From NCBI GenBank assembly GCA_034189165.1, contig JAXHVN010000013.1, positions 1 to 64,000 on the forward strand: 64,000 nucleotides of DNA, in the 5' to 3' direction. This document shows, piece after piece, positions 54,220-63,136 of the stretch. Positions within the stretch are counted from its first letter, which is position 1, and the number at the start of each line of letters is the position of its first letter. Under the pieces are notes generated by a model. That model worked only from the letters and a program-made list of their open reading frames with translations, made no database searches and was not told the DNA's origin. Both the position numbers and the translations under genes were made by a program. The DNA is from JAASSS01 sp021767745 (GTDB lineage Bacteria > Pseudomonadota > Gammaproteobacteria > UBA5335).

Positions 54220-56246
54220 GCCTGGCCCTGCCGCACGAGGGGCCGGCGCTGCGCGTCGCCGAGGACGTACGAGCCAGCCAGCCAGCGGGCCAGCCGCCGG
54301 ACGCCATCGGCGGCCTCCACCGTCGGACGCCAGCCGGTGGCGGTCGTGAAGCGGCGGGTATCGGAGACGTAGTAGCGCTGATCGCCGGGCCGCCAGTCCT
54401 CGTGCGAGACGGTGACCGGCCGGCCCTGGAGGGTTTCGATCCAGCCGAGCAGGCGGCGCAGGCTGATCGCGTTGGCCGGGCCGCCACCGATGTTGAAGGC
54501 TTGGCCGCTGAGCGCCGGCCCCGCCCGTTCCGCGGCGAGGAAGGCCGCGACCAGATCTTCCACGAAGAGGATGTCGCGCACCTGATGGCCGTCGCCATAC
54601 AGCGTGATCGGCTCGCCGCGAGCGGCGCGGATCAGGAAGTGGGCGACCCAGCCCTGATCCTCGGTGCCGAACTGGCGTGGGCCATAGATGCAGCTCATGC
54701 GGAACACCGTCGCCGGCACGCCCATGCAGCGTGCGTAGTCGAGCAGGTACTGGTCCGCGCCGCCCTTCGAGCAGCCGTAGGGGCTGTGGAAGTCCAGCGG
54801 CCGCGTCTCGCCGACGCCGTGCGCCCGCAGATCCGGCTCGCGCGGCTGCCAGCCGGCCTCGGCGTCCAGCACCAGCGGCACGTCGGGCAGGCTGCCATAG
54901 ACCTTGTTGGTGGAGGAGAACACGATGCCCGGCACCACGGGCTGTGCCCGGGCGGCTTCCAGCAGGTTCAGCGTGCCGCGCAGGTTGATCTCGAAGTCCT
55001 CCACCGGCTCGATCAGGCTGGTGGTGACGGCGACCTGGGCGGCGAGGTGGAAGATCTGCTCGACGCCGGCGACTGCCTCGGCGAGCACGGCCGGATCACG
55101 CACATCGCCCGGCCAGAACTCCACCCGCTGTGGGTGGCGTTCCCGCAGCCAGGCGAGGTTGCGCTCCACACCGGGGCGGCCGAGATTGTCGAACACGCGC
55201 ACCGTACGGCCCTCGCTGGCGATGCGCTCGGCGAGGTTGGCGCCGACGAAGCCGGCGCCGCCGGTGATCAGCACCGGCGGCCGGGTGTTCGGGCGGGGTG
55301 CCGGATGTGGCGTCCAGCGCGCCATCTCGCGCACCTGCGCCAGTCCGCCCTCGGCCCAGGCGCGGTAGAGCAGCTTTTCCTGCCCATGCTCGCGCCTGAG
55401 GCCGAAGTGATAGTCGCGCACGTCCTGCTGCAGGCCGGTCAGCGAGGGCCGGCGGGCCGGCAGATCGTAGAGGGAGAGCCAGTAGATGCGCTCGACCGGC
55501 AGCTCGAGCATGGCATCGAGCACCTTGAGCTGGCCGAACTCGTCGTGACGCCAGGTCGAGTAGCCGGTTTCGGTCAGCCACAGCGGCGCCTGGCAGTCGT
55601 AGATCGACAGCACTTCCCGCACGGCGGCCAGATGCCCCTGCCAGTCCTCCCCGGCGGCGTCGAAGCTGCCAGGGAAGGCATGCACGCCGATCACGTCGAA
55701 GTGCTGCAGCACGCCCAGCCGGCCCATGGTGTGCAGCCAGTAGGGATCGATCGGACTCATGCCGCCGAGCACCGTCTTCTTGCCGCGCTGGCGAGCCCAG
55801 TACGCGGCGTACTGGATCATCGTGCTGAACTTCTCCCAGGTCCAGTCGAGCGAGCAGTCCCACTCGCGGACGTTGTTGGGCTCGTTCCACAGCTCCAGGT
55901 ACTCGAAGTGCGCGCCGTGCCGGCTGATCAGCGTGTCGATGAAGTCGGCGTAGTCCTTCAGCACCCGCGGCGGCGCGGCGGTGCTCTCGGTCTCTGCCAG
56001 CGAGGGCGGGGTGTAGAGCACGCAGGGCAGCAACTCCACCTGCGCCGCCAGCGTCGGCAACAGCCAGTCGTACCACGCCTGCCCGCCCTCGCGCAGATAG
56101 TCCGCCCAGCTGATGCCGATGCGCAGCTGGCGCACGTTCAGCCGCGCGAGGTCGACCAGCGCGCGCTCCACTGCCGCCCGATCGTCGAGCCAGAACCATT
56201 CCAGCAGGCCGACCTCTGCCGTTCGACCGGTCTCGGCAGGGCTCAT
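54216..56246 (-). CDS. Fusion of a glycoside-hydrolase-like domain and an NAD-dependent epimerase
   Basis: 676 aa. Residues ~10-300 form a (beta/alpha)8 glycosidase-like domain of the GH39/GH5 clan, with acid/base E122 in LELWNEPNN and nucleophile E226 in LTETGYS, both retained. There is no signal peptide, so it is cytoplasmic. A short proline linker (~311-323) leads to an extended SDR (GGAGFVG at 329-335, SSTNKVYGSLPDV, YGCSKGGADQYLL, YGDGHQVRDILFVEDL) like CDP-paratose/tyvelose 2-epimerases. A glycosidase fused to a nucleotide-sugar epimerase is unusual. It overlaps both neighbours by four bases. No frameshift is needed. Confidence 0.85.
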   Translation of the reverse strand: MSPAETGRTAEVGLLEWFWLDDRAAVERALVDLARLNVRQLRIGISWADYLREGGQAWYDWLLPTLAAQVELLPCVLYTPPSLAETESTAAPPRVLKDYADFIDTLISRHGAHFEYLELWNEPNNVREWDCSLDWTWEKFSTMIQYAAYWARQRGKKTVLGGMSPIDPYWLHTMGRLGVLQHFDVIGVHAFPGSFDAAGEDWQGHLAAVREVLSIYDCQAPLWLTETGYSTWRHDEFGQLKVLDAMLELPVERIYWLSLYDLPARRPSLTGLQQDVRDYHFGLRREHGQEKLLYRAWAEGGLAQVREMARWTPHPAPRPNTRPPVLITGGAGFVGANLAERIASEGRTVRVFDNLGRPGVERNLAWLRERHPQRVEFWPGDVRDPAVLAEAVAGVEQIFHLAAQVAVTTSLIEPVEDFEINLRGTLNLLEAARAQPVVPGIVFSSTNKVYGSLPDVPLVLDAEAGWQPREPDLRAHGVGETRPLDFHSPYGCSKGGADQYLLDYARCMGVPATVFRMSCIYGPRQFGTEDQGWVAHFLIRAARGEPITLYGDGHQVRDILFVEDLVAAFLAAERAGPALSGQAFNIGGGPANAISLRRLLGWIETLQGRPVTVSHEDWRPGDQRYYVSDTRRFTTATGWRPTVEAADGVRRLARWLAGSYVLGDAQRRPLVRQGQA

Positions 56247-57358
56247 AGCGTCAGGCCCCGGGCGGCCAGTTCCTCGCGCGCCGTCTCGACCCGGTCCTCG
56301 GCCCGTTGCGTCGCCAGCCAGTCGGCGAGCTCTGCCAGGCCCTGTTCGAGTCCGACCTGAGGGCTGTAGTCGAGCAGGCGGCGGGCCTTGTCGATGTCGG
56401 CGAAGCAGTGGCGGATGTCGCCGACCCGGTAGCGGCCGGTCACCTCGGCCTCGATCTGCGGCTTGCCCACGGCGGTCGCCACCGCCGCGGCGATCTGGCC
56501 GATGCCGTAGCTTTGCCCGCTGCCGACGTTGAACACCTCGCCGGCGGTGGCCGGCCGCTCGTAGGCCGCGCGGCAGGCGCGGGCCACGTCGCGCACGCTC
56601 ACGAAGTCGCGCCGCTGGCGGCCGTCCTCGAACACCAGCGGCGGGTTATCGTTCAGCAGCCGCGAGGCGAAGATCGCCAGCACGCCGGTATAGGGGTTGG
56701 ACAGCGCCTGGCGGGTGCCGTAGACGTTGAAGAACCGCATGGCACTGGTGGGGATGTCGTAGGCCTCGCCGATCATCAGCCCCAGCCGTTCCTGATCGTA
56801 CTTGGAGAGCGCGTAGACCGATCCCAGATCCGGATGCTTGGTCTCCGGTGTGGGCACCGGCCGCAGCACGGCCTCGGCCTCGCCCGGCTCGAAACGCCCG
56901 GCCTGCAGATCCTCGCGCCGGCGGCGCACGGCATCATGTACCTCGTCGGTGGGGCCGAGGTAGCGGCCCTCGCCGTAGACGCTCATGCTCGAGGCGACGA
57001 TCAGCCGGCCGACGGGCGCCTTGGCGAGCGCTTCCAGCAGCACCGCGGTGCCGAGGTTGTTGACGCCGGTGTAGTGGGCGATCTCGTACATGCTCTGGCC
57101 AACGCCGACCGCCGCGGCGAAGTGGAAGACGCCGTCGCAGCCGGCCAGTGCCCGGCGCACCGCCTCGGCATCGCGCACATCGCCCCGCTGCAGTTCGACC
57201 TCGTCGGCGAGATAGGCCGGGCGCTCGGCATCCGCGCCGTGCACCTGCGGATCGAGGTTGTCCAGCACGCGCACGCGGTAGCCGGCCGCGAGCAGCTCAT
57301 CGGCCAGATGCGAGCCGATGAAGCCGGCACCGCCGGTAATCAGTACCCGTTCGCTCAT
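56243..57358 (-). CDS. NAD-dependent nucleotide-sugar epimerase/dehydratase
   Basis: 371-aa extended SDR. GGAGFIG, DNLDPQVHG, SSMSVYGEG and YALSKYDQERL are the family motifs, then RFFNVYGTRQALSNPYTGVLAIF, cut to RFFNVYGTRQAL. The insertion at ~130-165 (HDAVRRRREDLQAGRFEPGEAE, cut) is longer than in GalE, and the C-terminus has IRHCFADIDKARRLLDYSPQ. It fits dTDP-/GDP-hexose-type epimerase-reductases. Overlaps the fusion gene by four bases. A GGAGA site precedes its start. Confidence 0.9.
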   Translation of the reverse strand: MSERVLITGGAGFIGSHLADELLAAGYRVRVLDNLDPQVHGADAERPAYLADEVELQRGDVRDAEAVRRALAGCDGVFHFAAAVGVGQSMYEIAHYTGVNNLGTAVLLEALAKAPVGRLIVASSMSVYGEGRYLGPTDEVHDAVRRRREDLQAGRFEPGEAEAVLRPVPTPETKHPDLGSVYALSKYDQERLGLMIGEAYDIPTSAMRFFNVYGTRQALSNPYTGVLAIFASRLLNDNPPLVFEDGRQRRDFVSVRDVARACRAAYERPATAGEVFNVGSGQSYGIGQIAAAVATAVGKPQIEAEVTGRYRVGDIRHCFADIDKARRLLDYSPQVGLEQGLAELADWLATQRAEDRVETAREELAARGLTL

Positions 57359-57390
57359 GTCGTGATCTCCATCTCGGGCCGTTCGGCCCG

Positions 57391-58077
57391 CTAGAACGTT
57401 TGCGCCCGCGGCCGCACCGTCAGGTGGCTGACGGCCACGCCCGCCGGCTGGGCCAGCACCGTGAGCGCCAGCGCCGCCACCTCGTCCGCCTGCAGGGCGC
57501 CGCAGCCGATGCCGGCCACGCTCTGCCCACCGCCGGCACGCTCGAAGAACGGTGTGTCGGTGACGCCCGGGGCGATCACGCTGACGCGGCAGGCGGGCAG
57601 CACCTCGAGGCGCAGCGTCTCGGCGATCGCCTCCAGCGCCGCCTTGCTGGCGCCGTAGACGCCGCCGTAGGGATAGGCCTGGCGGGCGGCCACCGAGCCG
57701 ATGATCAGCACATCGCTGGCCGGCCGCTGCAGCAGCTGCGGCACGAACGCGCGAATCAGGCGCAGCGCGCCGAGCACGTTGACTTCCAGCACCTGCGCCC
57801 AGCGCGCCGGGTCGCCGGCGTCGAGCCGCTCGTGCACCCCCGTGCCGGCACACAGCACCAGCGTATCGAGCGCCGGCAGGCGGGGGTGCACGGCAGCGAA
57901 CAGGGCGTCGACCTCGGCCTGTGAGCGCAGATCGGCGGTCAACTGCGCCGGTGGCGTGGCGCGCAGGTCGGTACCCATCACCTCGGCGCCCGCCGCGGCC
58001 AGCTGACGCGCGATCGCCGCCCCGATGCCCGAGGCCGCCCCACTCACCAGCACCTGGCGCTGCGCCAGCGGGCTCAC
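57391..58077 (-). CDS. Short-chain dehydrogenase/reductase
   Basis: 228-aa classical SDR. GAASGIG near the N-terminus for the cofactor, CAGTG, catalytic Ser in IIGSVAA, and YGASKAALE with the Tyr/Lys pair. Starts with GTG at 58077, overlapping the oxidoreductase stop by four bases (GTGA). It leaves a 32-base gap before the epimerase. The small size suits a sugar-intermediate ketone reductase. Confidence 0.88.
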   Translation of the reverse strand: MSPLAQRQVLVSGAASGIGAAIARQLAAAGAEVMGTDLRATPPAQLTADLRSQAEVDALFAAVHPRLPALDTLVLCAGTGVHERLDAGDPARWAQVLEVNVLGALRLIRAFVPQLLQRPASDVLIIGSVAARQAYPYGGVYGASKAALEAIAETLRLEVLPACRVSVIAPGVTDTPFFERAGGGQSVAGIGCGALQADEVAALALTVLAQPAGVAVSHLTVRPRAQTF

Positions 58078-59165
58078 GCCGCGGCCCGCGCGAGGGACCG
58101 GCTGATGCCGGCATGGGCATAGATGGCGTCGAGTATCGCGGCCACGCCTGCCAGCCGCTCGACCTCGGGATCGAAGGCGTGCCCCCCGGCGAGCTGGCGC
58201 GCGAAGGCGATGGCCTGGCGCCCGCCCCAGTCGTCCGGCGGCGCCGCGAGCTGGCGTCGGCCGGTGCCTTCCAGGGCCACGGCCTCGAAGTCGTAGAACG
58301 AGCCGGCGATGTTGTGCAGCGCCACGCCGCCCTCGGTGCCGTAGATCGCAAGGCCGATCACCGCGTCCTGCCCCGCCGGCAGGTGCCAGGAACAGGCGAG
58401 CCGGGCCTGGATGCCGCCCGGCAGCGAGAGCTGCGCGGTGGCGTAGTCCTCGACGGCGTCCTCGGGCGCTTCGGCGAGCGGCCGGCCCCGGTGCAGGCAG
58501 CGGGCGGTCACCACCTCCGCCGTGCGGGCAGGCAGCAGCCAGCACAGCAGATCGACCAGATGGCAGCCGAGGTCCATCAGGCAGCCGCCGCCGCCCTCGC
58601 TGCGGCGGTAGAACCAAGGTTTGTCCGGCCCGTAGGCGTTGTGGAAGGTGAGCTCGGCGGCATAGATCCGGCCCAGCGCGCCGCTGACGAGGTGTGCGCG
58701 CACCGCCTCCACGGCGCTGGTACGCCGGTAGGACATGTCCACGGCGAGCAGGCGGTCGTGCTGCCGCGCGGTGGCGATCGCCGCCCGGACTTCCGCCAGG
58801 TCGCGCCCCAGGGGCTTCTGGCAGAACACCGACGCGCCGGCTGCCAGCGCGGTGAGGGTCTCCTGGGCGTGCATGCCGCTGGGGGTGGCGATGATCACGC
58901 CGTCGGGTTCACTGGCGAGCAGCTCCGGCAGCGTCGCGGCGCAGTGGACATCCCGCACGCCCAGCCCGGCCAGGGCCTCGCGGGCCGCGGCGCGCGCGGG
59001 GGCCGACGGATCGGCCACGGCCACGATCTCGGCCACGCCGCTGCGGGCGATCGCCAACATGCGGTCGCGGCCGATCCAGCCGGTGCCGAGGAAGCCGAGT
59101 CGGGGACGGTGGCCCAGCGGGGCCGTTGGGATGCACTGGGAAGTATCGTCTGGGTGCTCAGGCAT
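58074..59165 (-). CDS. Gfo/Idh/MocA-family oxidoreductase
   Basis: 363-aa NAD(P)-dependent sugar oxidoreductase. FLGTGWIGRDRML is the N-terminal nucleotide motif, the conserved catalytic lysine sits in FCQKPLGRDL (usually EKP, here QKP), and GGGCLMDLGCHLVDLLCWLL, cut to GGCLMDLGCHLVDL, is the substrate-binding helix with His. The first ~20 residues (MPEHPDDTSQCIPTAPLGHR) look non-conserved, so the start may lie downstream. Overlaps the dehydrogenase gene by eight bases. Cluster enzyme for hexose or pentose oxidation. Confidence 0.9.
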   Translation of the reverse strand: MPEHPDDTSQCIPTAPLGHRPRLGFLGTGWIGRDRMLAIARSGVAEIVAVADPSAPARAAAREALAGLGVRDVHCAATLPELLASEPDGVIIATPSGMHAQETLTALAAGASVFCQKPLGRDLAEVRAAIATARQHDRLLAVDMSYRRTSAVEAVRAHLVSGALGRIYAAELTFHNAYGPDKPWFYRRSEGGGGCLMDLGCHLVDLLCWLLPARTAEVVTARCLHRGRPLAEAPEDAVEDYATAQLSLPGGIQARLACSWHLPAGQDAVIGLAIYGTEGGVALHNIAGSFYDFEAVALEGTGRRQLAAPPDDWGGRQAIAFARQLAGGHAFDPEVERLAGVAAILDAIYAHAGISRSLARAAA

Positions 59166-60141
59166 CGGCCGCCGGGTCCATGGTCACAATCGCCTTGATG
59201 AAGCCGTCCGGCCGTTCCCGCAGCGTGGCCAGCGCCTGGTCGAGCGCCGCCAGGCCGTAGCGGTGCGTGATCAGTGGCTCCGTCTGCAGCCGGCCGCCGA
59301 TCACGGCATCCACCGCCTGGCGAATGCCCTCCAGCCGCACCGCAGCCGAACGTTCATGCGCATTGACCACGTCGATCCCGCGCCAGTTCCATAGCTGCAG
59401 GTTCACCTGCCGCGGCCCATCCTGATGATAGCCGGCGATGATCAGGCGCCCGCCGATGCCCGTCAGTTCGCCCGCCAGGTCGAGCGGCCATTGCGCCCCG
59501 GTGGCCTCGATCACCCGCTCGCAGAAGTTGCCGCCAGTGCGCTCGCGCACCGCCTCGATCAGTTGCCAGTGATCGTCCATGGCCAGGGGTTCGGCGCCGA
59601 AGCGCCGGGCGAGAGCCAGCGAGTGCGGCTTGCGGCTCAGCGCCAGCACGCGGGCGCCGGCCGCCACGGCGAGCTGGGTCAGGCCGAGCCCGAGAAAGCC
59701 GGCACCGACGATTGCGACCGTTTGGCCGGCACGGATGTCGCTGCGGGCCCAGATGTTCATGATGCAGCCGAGCGCCTCGCCGGGGAACGGCTTGCCTGCC
59801 AGCGCCGGCGGCAGTCGCACGGCCTGATCGGCCGGCACGCACTCGTGGCTGGCGTAGGCCCGTTCGCCGAGGCTCGCGACCCGGTCACCGATGGCGAAAT
59901 CGCGGACCGCCGCGCCCATCGCGACGACCTCGCCCCAGCTCTCGTGTCCCGGCGCTCCCGGCGGCTGCGGATAGTCGAACCAGTCCCGACCCTCGTAGAC
60001 CGGCAGGTTCGAGGCACACACGCCGCAGCCTTCCAGGCGGATCAGCAGTTCGTCCGCCGCCGGCGGGATGGGTTCGCCGGTCTGCAGGCTGGCATGGCCG
60101 GGGCGGTCGATTACCGCGCGAATCGGGGCGTTCGGGAGCAT
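59158..60141 (-). CDS. Medium-chain dehydrogenase (zinc-type alcohol dehydrogenase-like), first gene of the glycan operon
   Basis: 327-aa MDR protein. Cys42 in CGVCASN and GHESWG are the catalytic-zinc positions; the four-Cys structural-zinc lobe is missing. Rossmann motif IVGAGFLGLGLTQLAVAAGA, cut to VGAGFLGLGLTQLA. MLPNAPIRAV at 60141 is the preferred start (AAGGA upstream), since the longer reading to 60243 is implausible. It heads the ten-gene minus-strand unit, and no obvious promoter could be picked in the 145-bp divergent gap. Confidence 0.88.
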   Translation of the reverse strand: MLPNAPIRAVIDRPGHASLQTGEPIPPAADELLIRLEGCGVCASNLPVYEGRDWFDYPQPPGAPGHESWGEVVAMGAAVRDFAIGDRVASLGERAYASHECVPADQAVRLPPALAGKPFPGEALGCIMNIWARSDIRAGQTVAIVGAGFLGLGLTQLAVAAGARVLALSRKPHSLALARRFGAEPLAMDDHWQLIEAVRERTGGNFCERVIEATGAQWPLDLAGELTGIGGRLIIAGYHQDGPRQVNLQLWNWRGIDVVNAHERSAAVRLEGIRQAVDAVIGGRLQTEPLITHRYGLAALDQALATLRERPDGFIKAIVTMDPAADA

Positions 60142-60285
60142 GCAAAATCCTTCTCTGCAAAAAATGTCGTGCCGGCGCCACGCTGGCCGGGGCATGGGGC
60201 CGATCGTGGCGCCGTCGAACCGCGTGCGCGGGCCACGGTCCATCTGCCGCGGCCAACAGGCGCCGTGCGAGCCTGGAGCGAAGGC

Positions 60286-60873
60286 ATGGACTGGCTGTGG
60301 AGCGACGCGGAACGGTTGTGGGCGGTCGGAGCGAGCGCCGCACTGCTGTATCTGTCACTGGTGGTACTGACGCGCTGGATCGGCGTGCGCAGCTTCTCGA
60401 ACATATCGACCTTCGATATCGCCGTCACGCTGGCCATCGGCGCGATCATCGCCAGTACGGTCATTTCCGGCAGTGCCAGCCTGCTCGATGGCGTGTTGGC
60501 GCTGATCGTGCTGAACCTGCTGCAGATCATCGTCGGCTGGCTGCGCAACCGCTTCGCCAGTGTGCGCTACTGGCTGGATAACCGGCCGGTGCTGCTGATC
60601 GCCCATGGCGAGATCGTGCAGGAAAATCTCCGGCGGGTGCGGGTCAGCGAAGATGATCTGACCGCGCGGCTGCGACAGGCAAACGTGCATCGGCTGGCGC
60701 AGGTGCGGGCGGCGATCATGGAGCCGGCCGGCAATGTCTCGATCCTGACCGGCTTCGACGATCCGCTCGAGCCGATCCTCTACGAGCGGGTGATCGGCGC
60801 CGAGCGACTGGCGCGGCACGAACGGCGGGCAGATCCGGACGCGCAGCCGGCCGATCAGGCGGCCGGTATCTGA
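60286..60873 (+). CDS. DUF421 (YetF-like) membrane protein
   Basis: 195 aa. Three transmembrane helices (~15-30, ~45-63, ~66-82) with STFDIAVTLAIGAIIASTVISG (cut to FDIAVTLAIGAIIASTVI), then the cytoplasmic DUF421 domain (RVRVSEDDLTARLRQANV, AAIMEPAGNVSIL). Role unknown. The gene's last 19 bases overlap the end of the convergent crp-like gene at 60855-60873, so transcription of one could interfere with the other. It is divergent from the glycan operon. Confidence 0.9.
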   Translation: MDWLWSDAERLWAVGASAALLYLSLVVLTRWIGVRSFSNISTFDIAVTLAIGAIIASTVISGSASLLDGVLALIVLNLLQIIVGWLRNRFASVRYWLDNRPVLLIAHGEIVQENLRRVRVSEDDLTARLRQANVHRLAQVRAAIMEPAGNVSILTGFDDPLEPILYERVIGAERLARHERRADPDAQPADQAAGI

Positions 60874-61589
60874 ATCCAGCGGGCATCCTCTTCGAGATAG
60901 ACCGGATCGAATTCGGCCACCTCGGCCAGCCCGTCGAGATCGAGTATCTCGGCCACGCCGTAGCTGACGTTGGCGAGGTGGTCGTTGCGCAGGCGCTTGA
61001 GCGTGCGGTGCACGTGCACGACGCTCAGGCCCAGCAGATCGGCGAGCAGCGGCTGGTTCAGCGGGAACAGGAACCGCCGCGGAAAGCTCGTGCGGGAGAC
61101 GAACAGCCGCATCATCATCTCCAGCAGGAAGTGCGCCAGACGCTGGTAGGCATCCCGCCGGCCGAGACCGACGATCCGCTCCTGCAGCAGCGCCTGCTCG
61201 CGGGTGCTCGTCAGCAGCAGCAGCGCGGCCACGCGTGGGGTCTCGGCAAACACCTGGGAGAGCGAGGGCTTGGTGAAGGGGCACAGCTGGACGTCGTTCA
61301 GGGTGTCGATCCACACGTTCGTGCGACGGGCGCCCAGATCGCGCATGCCGAGGATGTCGCCCGGCACGTGCAGGTCGCAGATCTGCCGCCGGCCATTGCT
61401 CAGCAACTGGTAGCTGATGGCCCAGCCGTCGTGCAGCACGTACAGCTCGCGCGGCTCGCCGGGGGCACGGACCTGGCCGCCGGCCGGGACGTGGCGGGGT
61501 GACTTCTCCAAGTCCGCCAGCATATCCCGCTCGCCGGGAGACAGCTCGAGGTAGCGGCCGAACTTGGCGACCAGGCAGCTTGTGGACAT
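60855..61589 (-). CDS. Crp/Fnr-family transcriptional regulator, copy 1
   Basis: 244 aa. N-terminal cyclic-nucleotide-type beta-roll (YLELSPGERDMLADL, LHVPGDILGMRDL), long dimer helix, C-terminal HTH_Crp_2 with LADLLGLSVVHVHRTLKRL as recognition helix. The FNR-type cysteine set (C-x2/3-C...C) is absent, so it is not an FNR oxygen sensor. Same strand and family as copy 2 upstream. A 161-base gap separates them. Confidence 0.92.
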   Translation of the reverse strand: MSTSCLVAKFGRYLELSPGERDMLADLEKSPRHVPAGGQVRAPGEPRELYVLHDGWAISYQLLSNGRRQICDLHVPGDILGMRDLGARRTNVWIDTLNDVQLCPFTKPSLSQVFAETPRVAALLLLTSTREQALLQERIVGLGRRDAYQRLAHFLLEMMMRLFVSRTSFPRRFLFPLNQPLLADLLGLSVVHVHRTLKRLRNDHLANVSYGVAEILDLDGLAEVAEFDPVYLEEDARWIQIPAA

Positions 61590-61750
61590 GCGATGACGTT
61601 TGTTGGGCTACGTAGGGCAGACACCGACCCGAGGATCGGCCGACGCCTGCGGCATGTCCGGGGATAATGACACGGTTGTCCTAGATTCGGGAGCCATCGG
61701 CATGCCTTTTGGCGCAGCAGGCCGCCGCCAACGGCAGGCCGTGGTCGGCA

Positions 61751-62554
61751 TCAGGCTGTGTCGGTGGCGACGTTCGGCAGCTCCGTTGGCCAGCGCGGGC
61801 AGCTCAGATAGCGGCAGTCGAAGCCGCCGGCGTGCAGCAGCGTGTCGGCATCGAGCACCTCGACCGTCTGATGGCTGAAGCTCAGCACGCCGTCCTCGTG
61901 CAGCCGGTGCAGCGTGCGGTTCACATGCACGGTGCTAAGGCCCAGCAGCTCGCCGATCAAGGCCTGGCTGATGGGCAGCGGGAAGCGATCCTCGGTGTCC
62001 AGTTCCACCTGGCGCATGCGCACGATGGTCTCGGCGAAGAAGTGACAGATCCGTGTGTAGGCGTCCCGCCGCCCGAGATCGACGGTACGCTCGGCGAACA
62101 GTGCCTGCTCGCGCGTGCAGATCAGGAACAGGGCGGAAGCGATGTTCGGCGAGCGGTCGAACAGCTCGCGGATCCTGCTCTTGGGTATCGCCACACCGCG
62201 AACGTCCGTCAGCGCCTCGACGCTGTAGAGCGCCTCGCCCATCGACAGGTCGAGCAGGCCGACGAAATCCCCCGGGATGTGCAGTCCCAGCGCCTGGCGC
62301 TGGCCGTCCGGCGTATCCTGGAAGGCGTAGACCCAGCCCTGCTCGATGAACAGCAGGTCGCTCATGGCGCTGCCTGCCCGCCGCAGCAGGTCGCGGCGCC
62401 GGAACGAACAACGTTGCTTGCCCAGCTCACCCAGTACCCGCAGGTCTGTCGGGCTGAGCGTCACGTTATGGTTCAGCCGGCGGGGCAGATCCATGGCCGG
62501 GGAGGTGCTGATGACGGGGAGAAGCTTCAAGCCGGGTGCCGCTCGCTGATGCAT
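61751..62554 (-). CDS. Crp/Fnr-family transcriptional regulator, copy 2
   Basis: 267 aa from ATG 62554 (GGCGAGAG upstream); MDLPRR at 62494 could give a 247-aa form of the usual length. Sensor roll with LGLHIPGDFVGLLDL, dimer helix and the recognition helix IGELLGLSTVHVNRTLHRL. It lacks the FNR cysteines. It is a paralogue of copy 1, both with the VHV(H/N)RTL DNA-reading motif. Divergent from sixA with 48 bases between, so it may control sixA and itself. Confidence 0.9.
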   Translation of the reverse strand: MHQRAAPGLKLLPVISTSPAMDLPRRLNHNVTLSPTDLRVLGELGKQRCSFRRRDLLRRAGSAMSDLLFIEQGWVYAFQDTPDGQRQALGLHIPGDFVGLLDLSMGEALYSVEALTDVRGVAIPKSRIRELFDRSPNIASALFLICTREQALFAERTVDLGRRDAYTRICHFFAETIVRMRQVELDTEDRFPLPISQALIGELLGLSTVHVNRTLHRLHEDGVLSFSHQTVEVLDADTLLHAGGFDCRYLSCPRWPTELPNVATDTA

Positions 62555-62602
62555 ACTCTCGCCAGTCAGTGAAGCACAGCGAACGGGCCGCGTACTTAAC
62601 CT

Positions 62603-63106
62603 ATGTTCATCTACCTGATTCGGCACGCGATCGCCGAAACGCTGCCGCCGGCCAGCGGTCGCAGCGATGCCGGGCGCGCGCTCACCGAAGCGGGTGCCGC
62701 TCGCATGCGGCGGGCGGCGGCCGGTTTGACGACGCTGGTGCCGTCACTGGATCGTCTGCTCAGCAGTCCGCTGCGCCGCGCCCGGCAGACGGCGGCGATT
62801 CTGGCGCCGCACTGGCAGCTGGAGGTGGAGATCGATGCCGGGCTGGCGCCGGAGGGCGACCTGCGTGCGCTGGCACTTCGGCTGGCGGCGCTGGGCGGAC
62901 AGGGCGCTGCGCAGGTGGCGGTGGTGGGGCATCAGCCCGGCCTCGGCGCCCTGGCCTCGTTGCTTTGGACGGGTGAGGAGCGGCGGGCGTGGTTGCCGTT
63001 CAAGAAGGGCAGCTGCGCCTGCATCGAGCTGGCCCCGCCGCAGGCGATGCTGCGCTGGTTCCTGCCGCCGGCGCAGTTGCGGGCGCTGGCCGATGGCCGC
63101 CGCTGA
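62603..63106 (+). CDS. sixA: Phosphohistidine phosphatase SixA
   Basis: 167-aa histidine phosphatase. RHG-type motif LIRHAIAE near the N-terminus, SSPLRRARQTA and VVGHQPGL supply the active-site arginines and histidines. SixA-type enzymes remove phosphate from HPt domains or NPr. No ribosome site is visible before the ATG (TTAACCT directly precedes), so it may be leaderless or poorly translated. It is convergent with parA. Confidence 0.9.
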   Translation: MFIYLIRHAIAETLPPASGRSDAGRALTEAGAARMRRAAAGLTTLVPSLDRLLSSPLRRARQTAAILAPHWQLEVEIDAGLAPEGDLRALALRLAALGGQGAAQVAVVGHQPGLGALASLLWTGEERRAWLPFKKGSCACIELAPPQAMLRWFLPPAQLRALADGRR

Positions 63107-63136
63107 GGGCGCTGCCGCCGGCGCCGGGCCTTGCCT

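Noticed and set aside
60855..62554. FNR-type oxygen sensor
   Set aside because: Neither regulator has the N-terminal cysteine cluster of FNR/ANR; they are Crp-like beta-roll proteins of unknown ligand.
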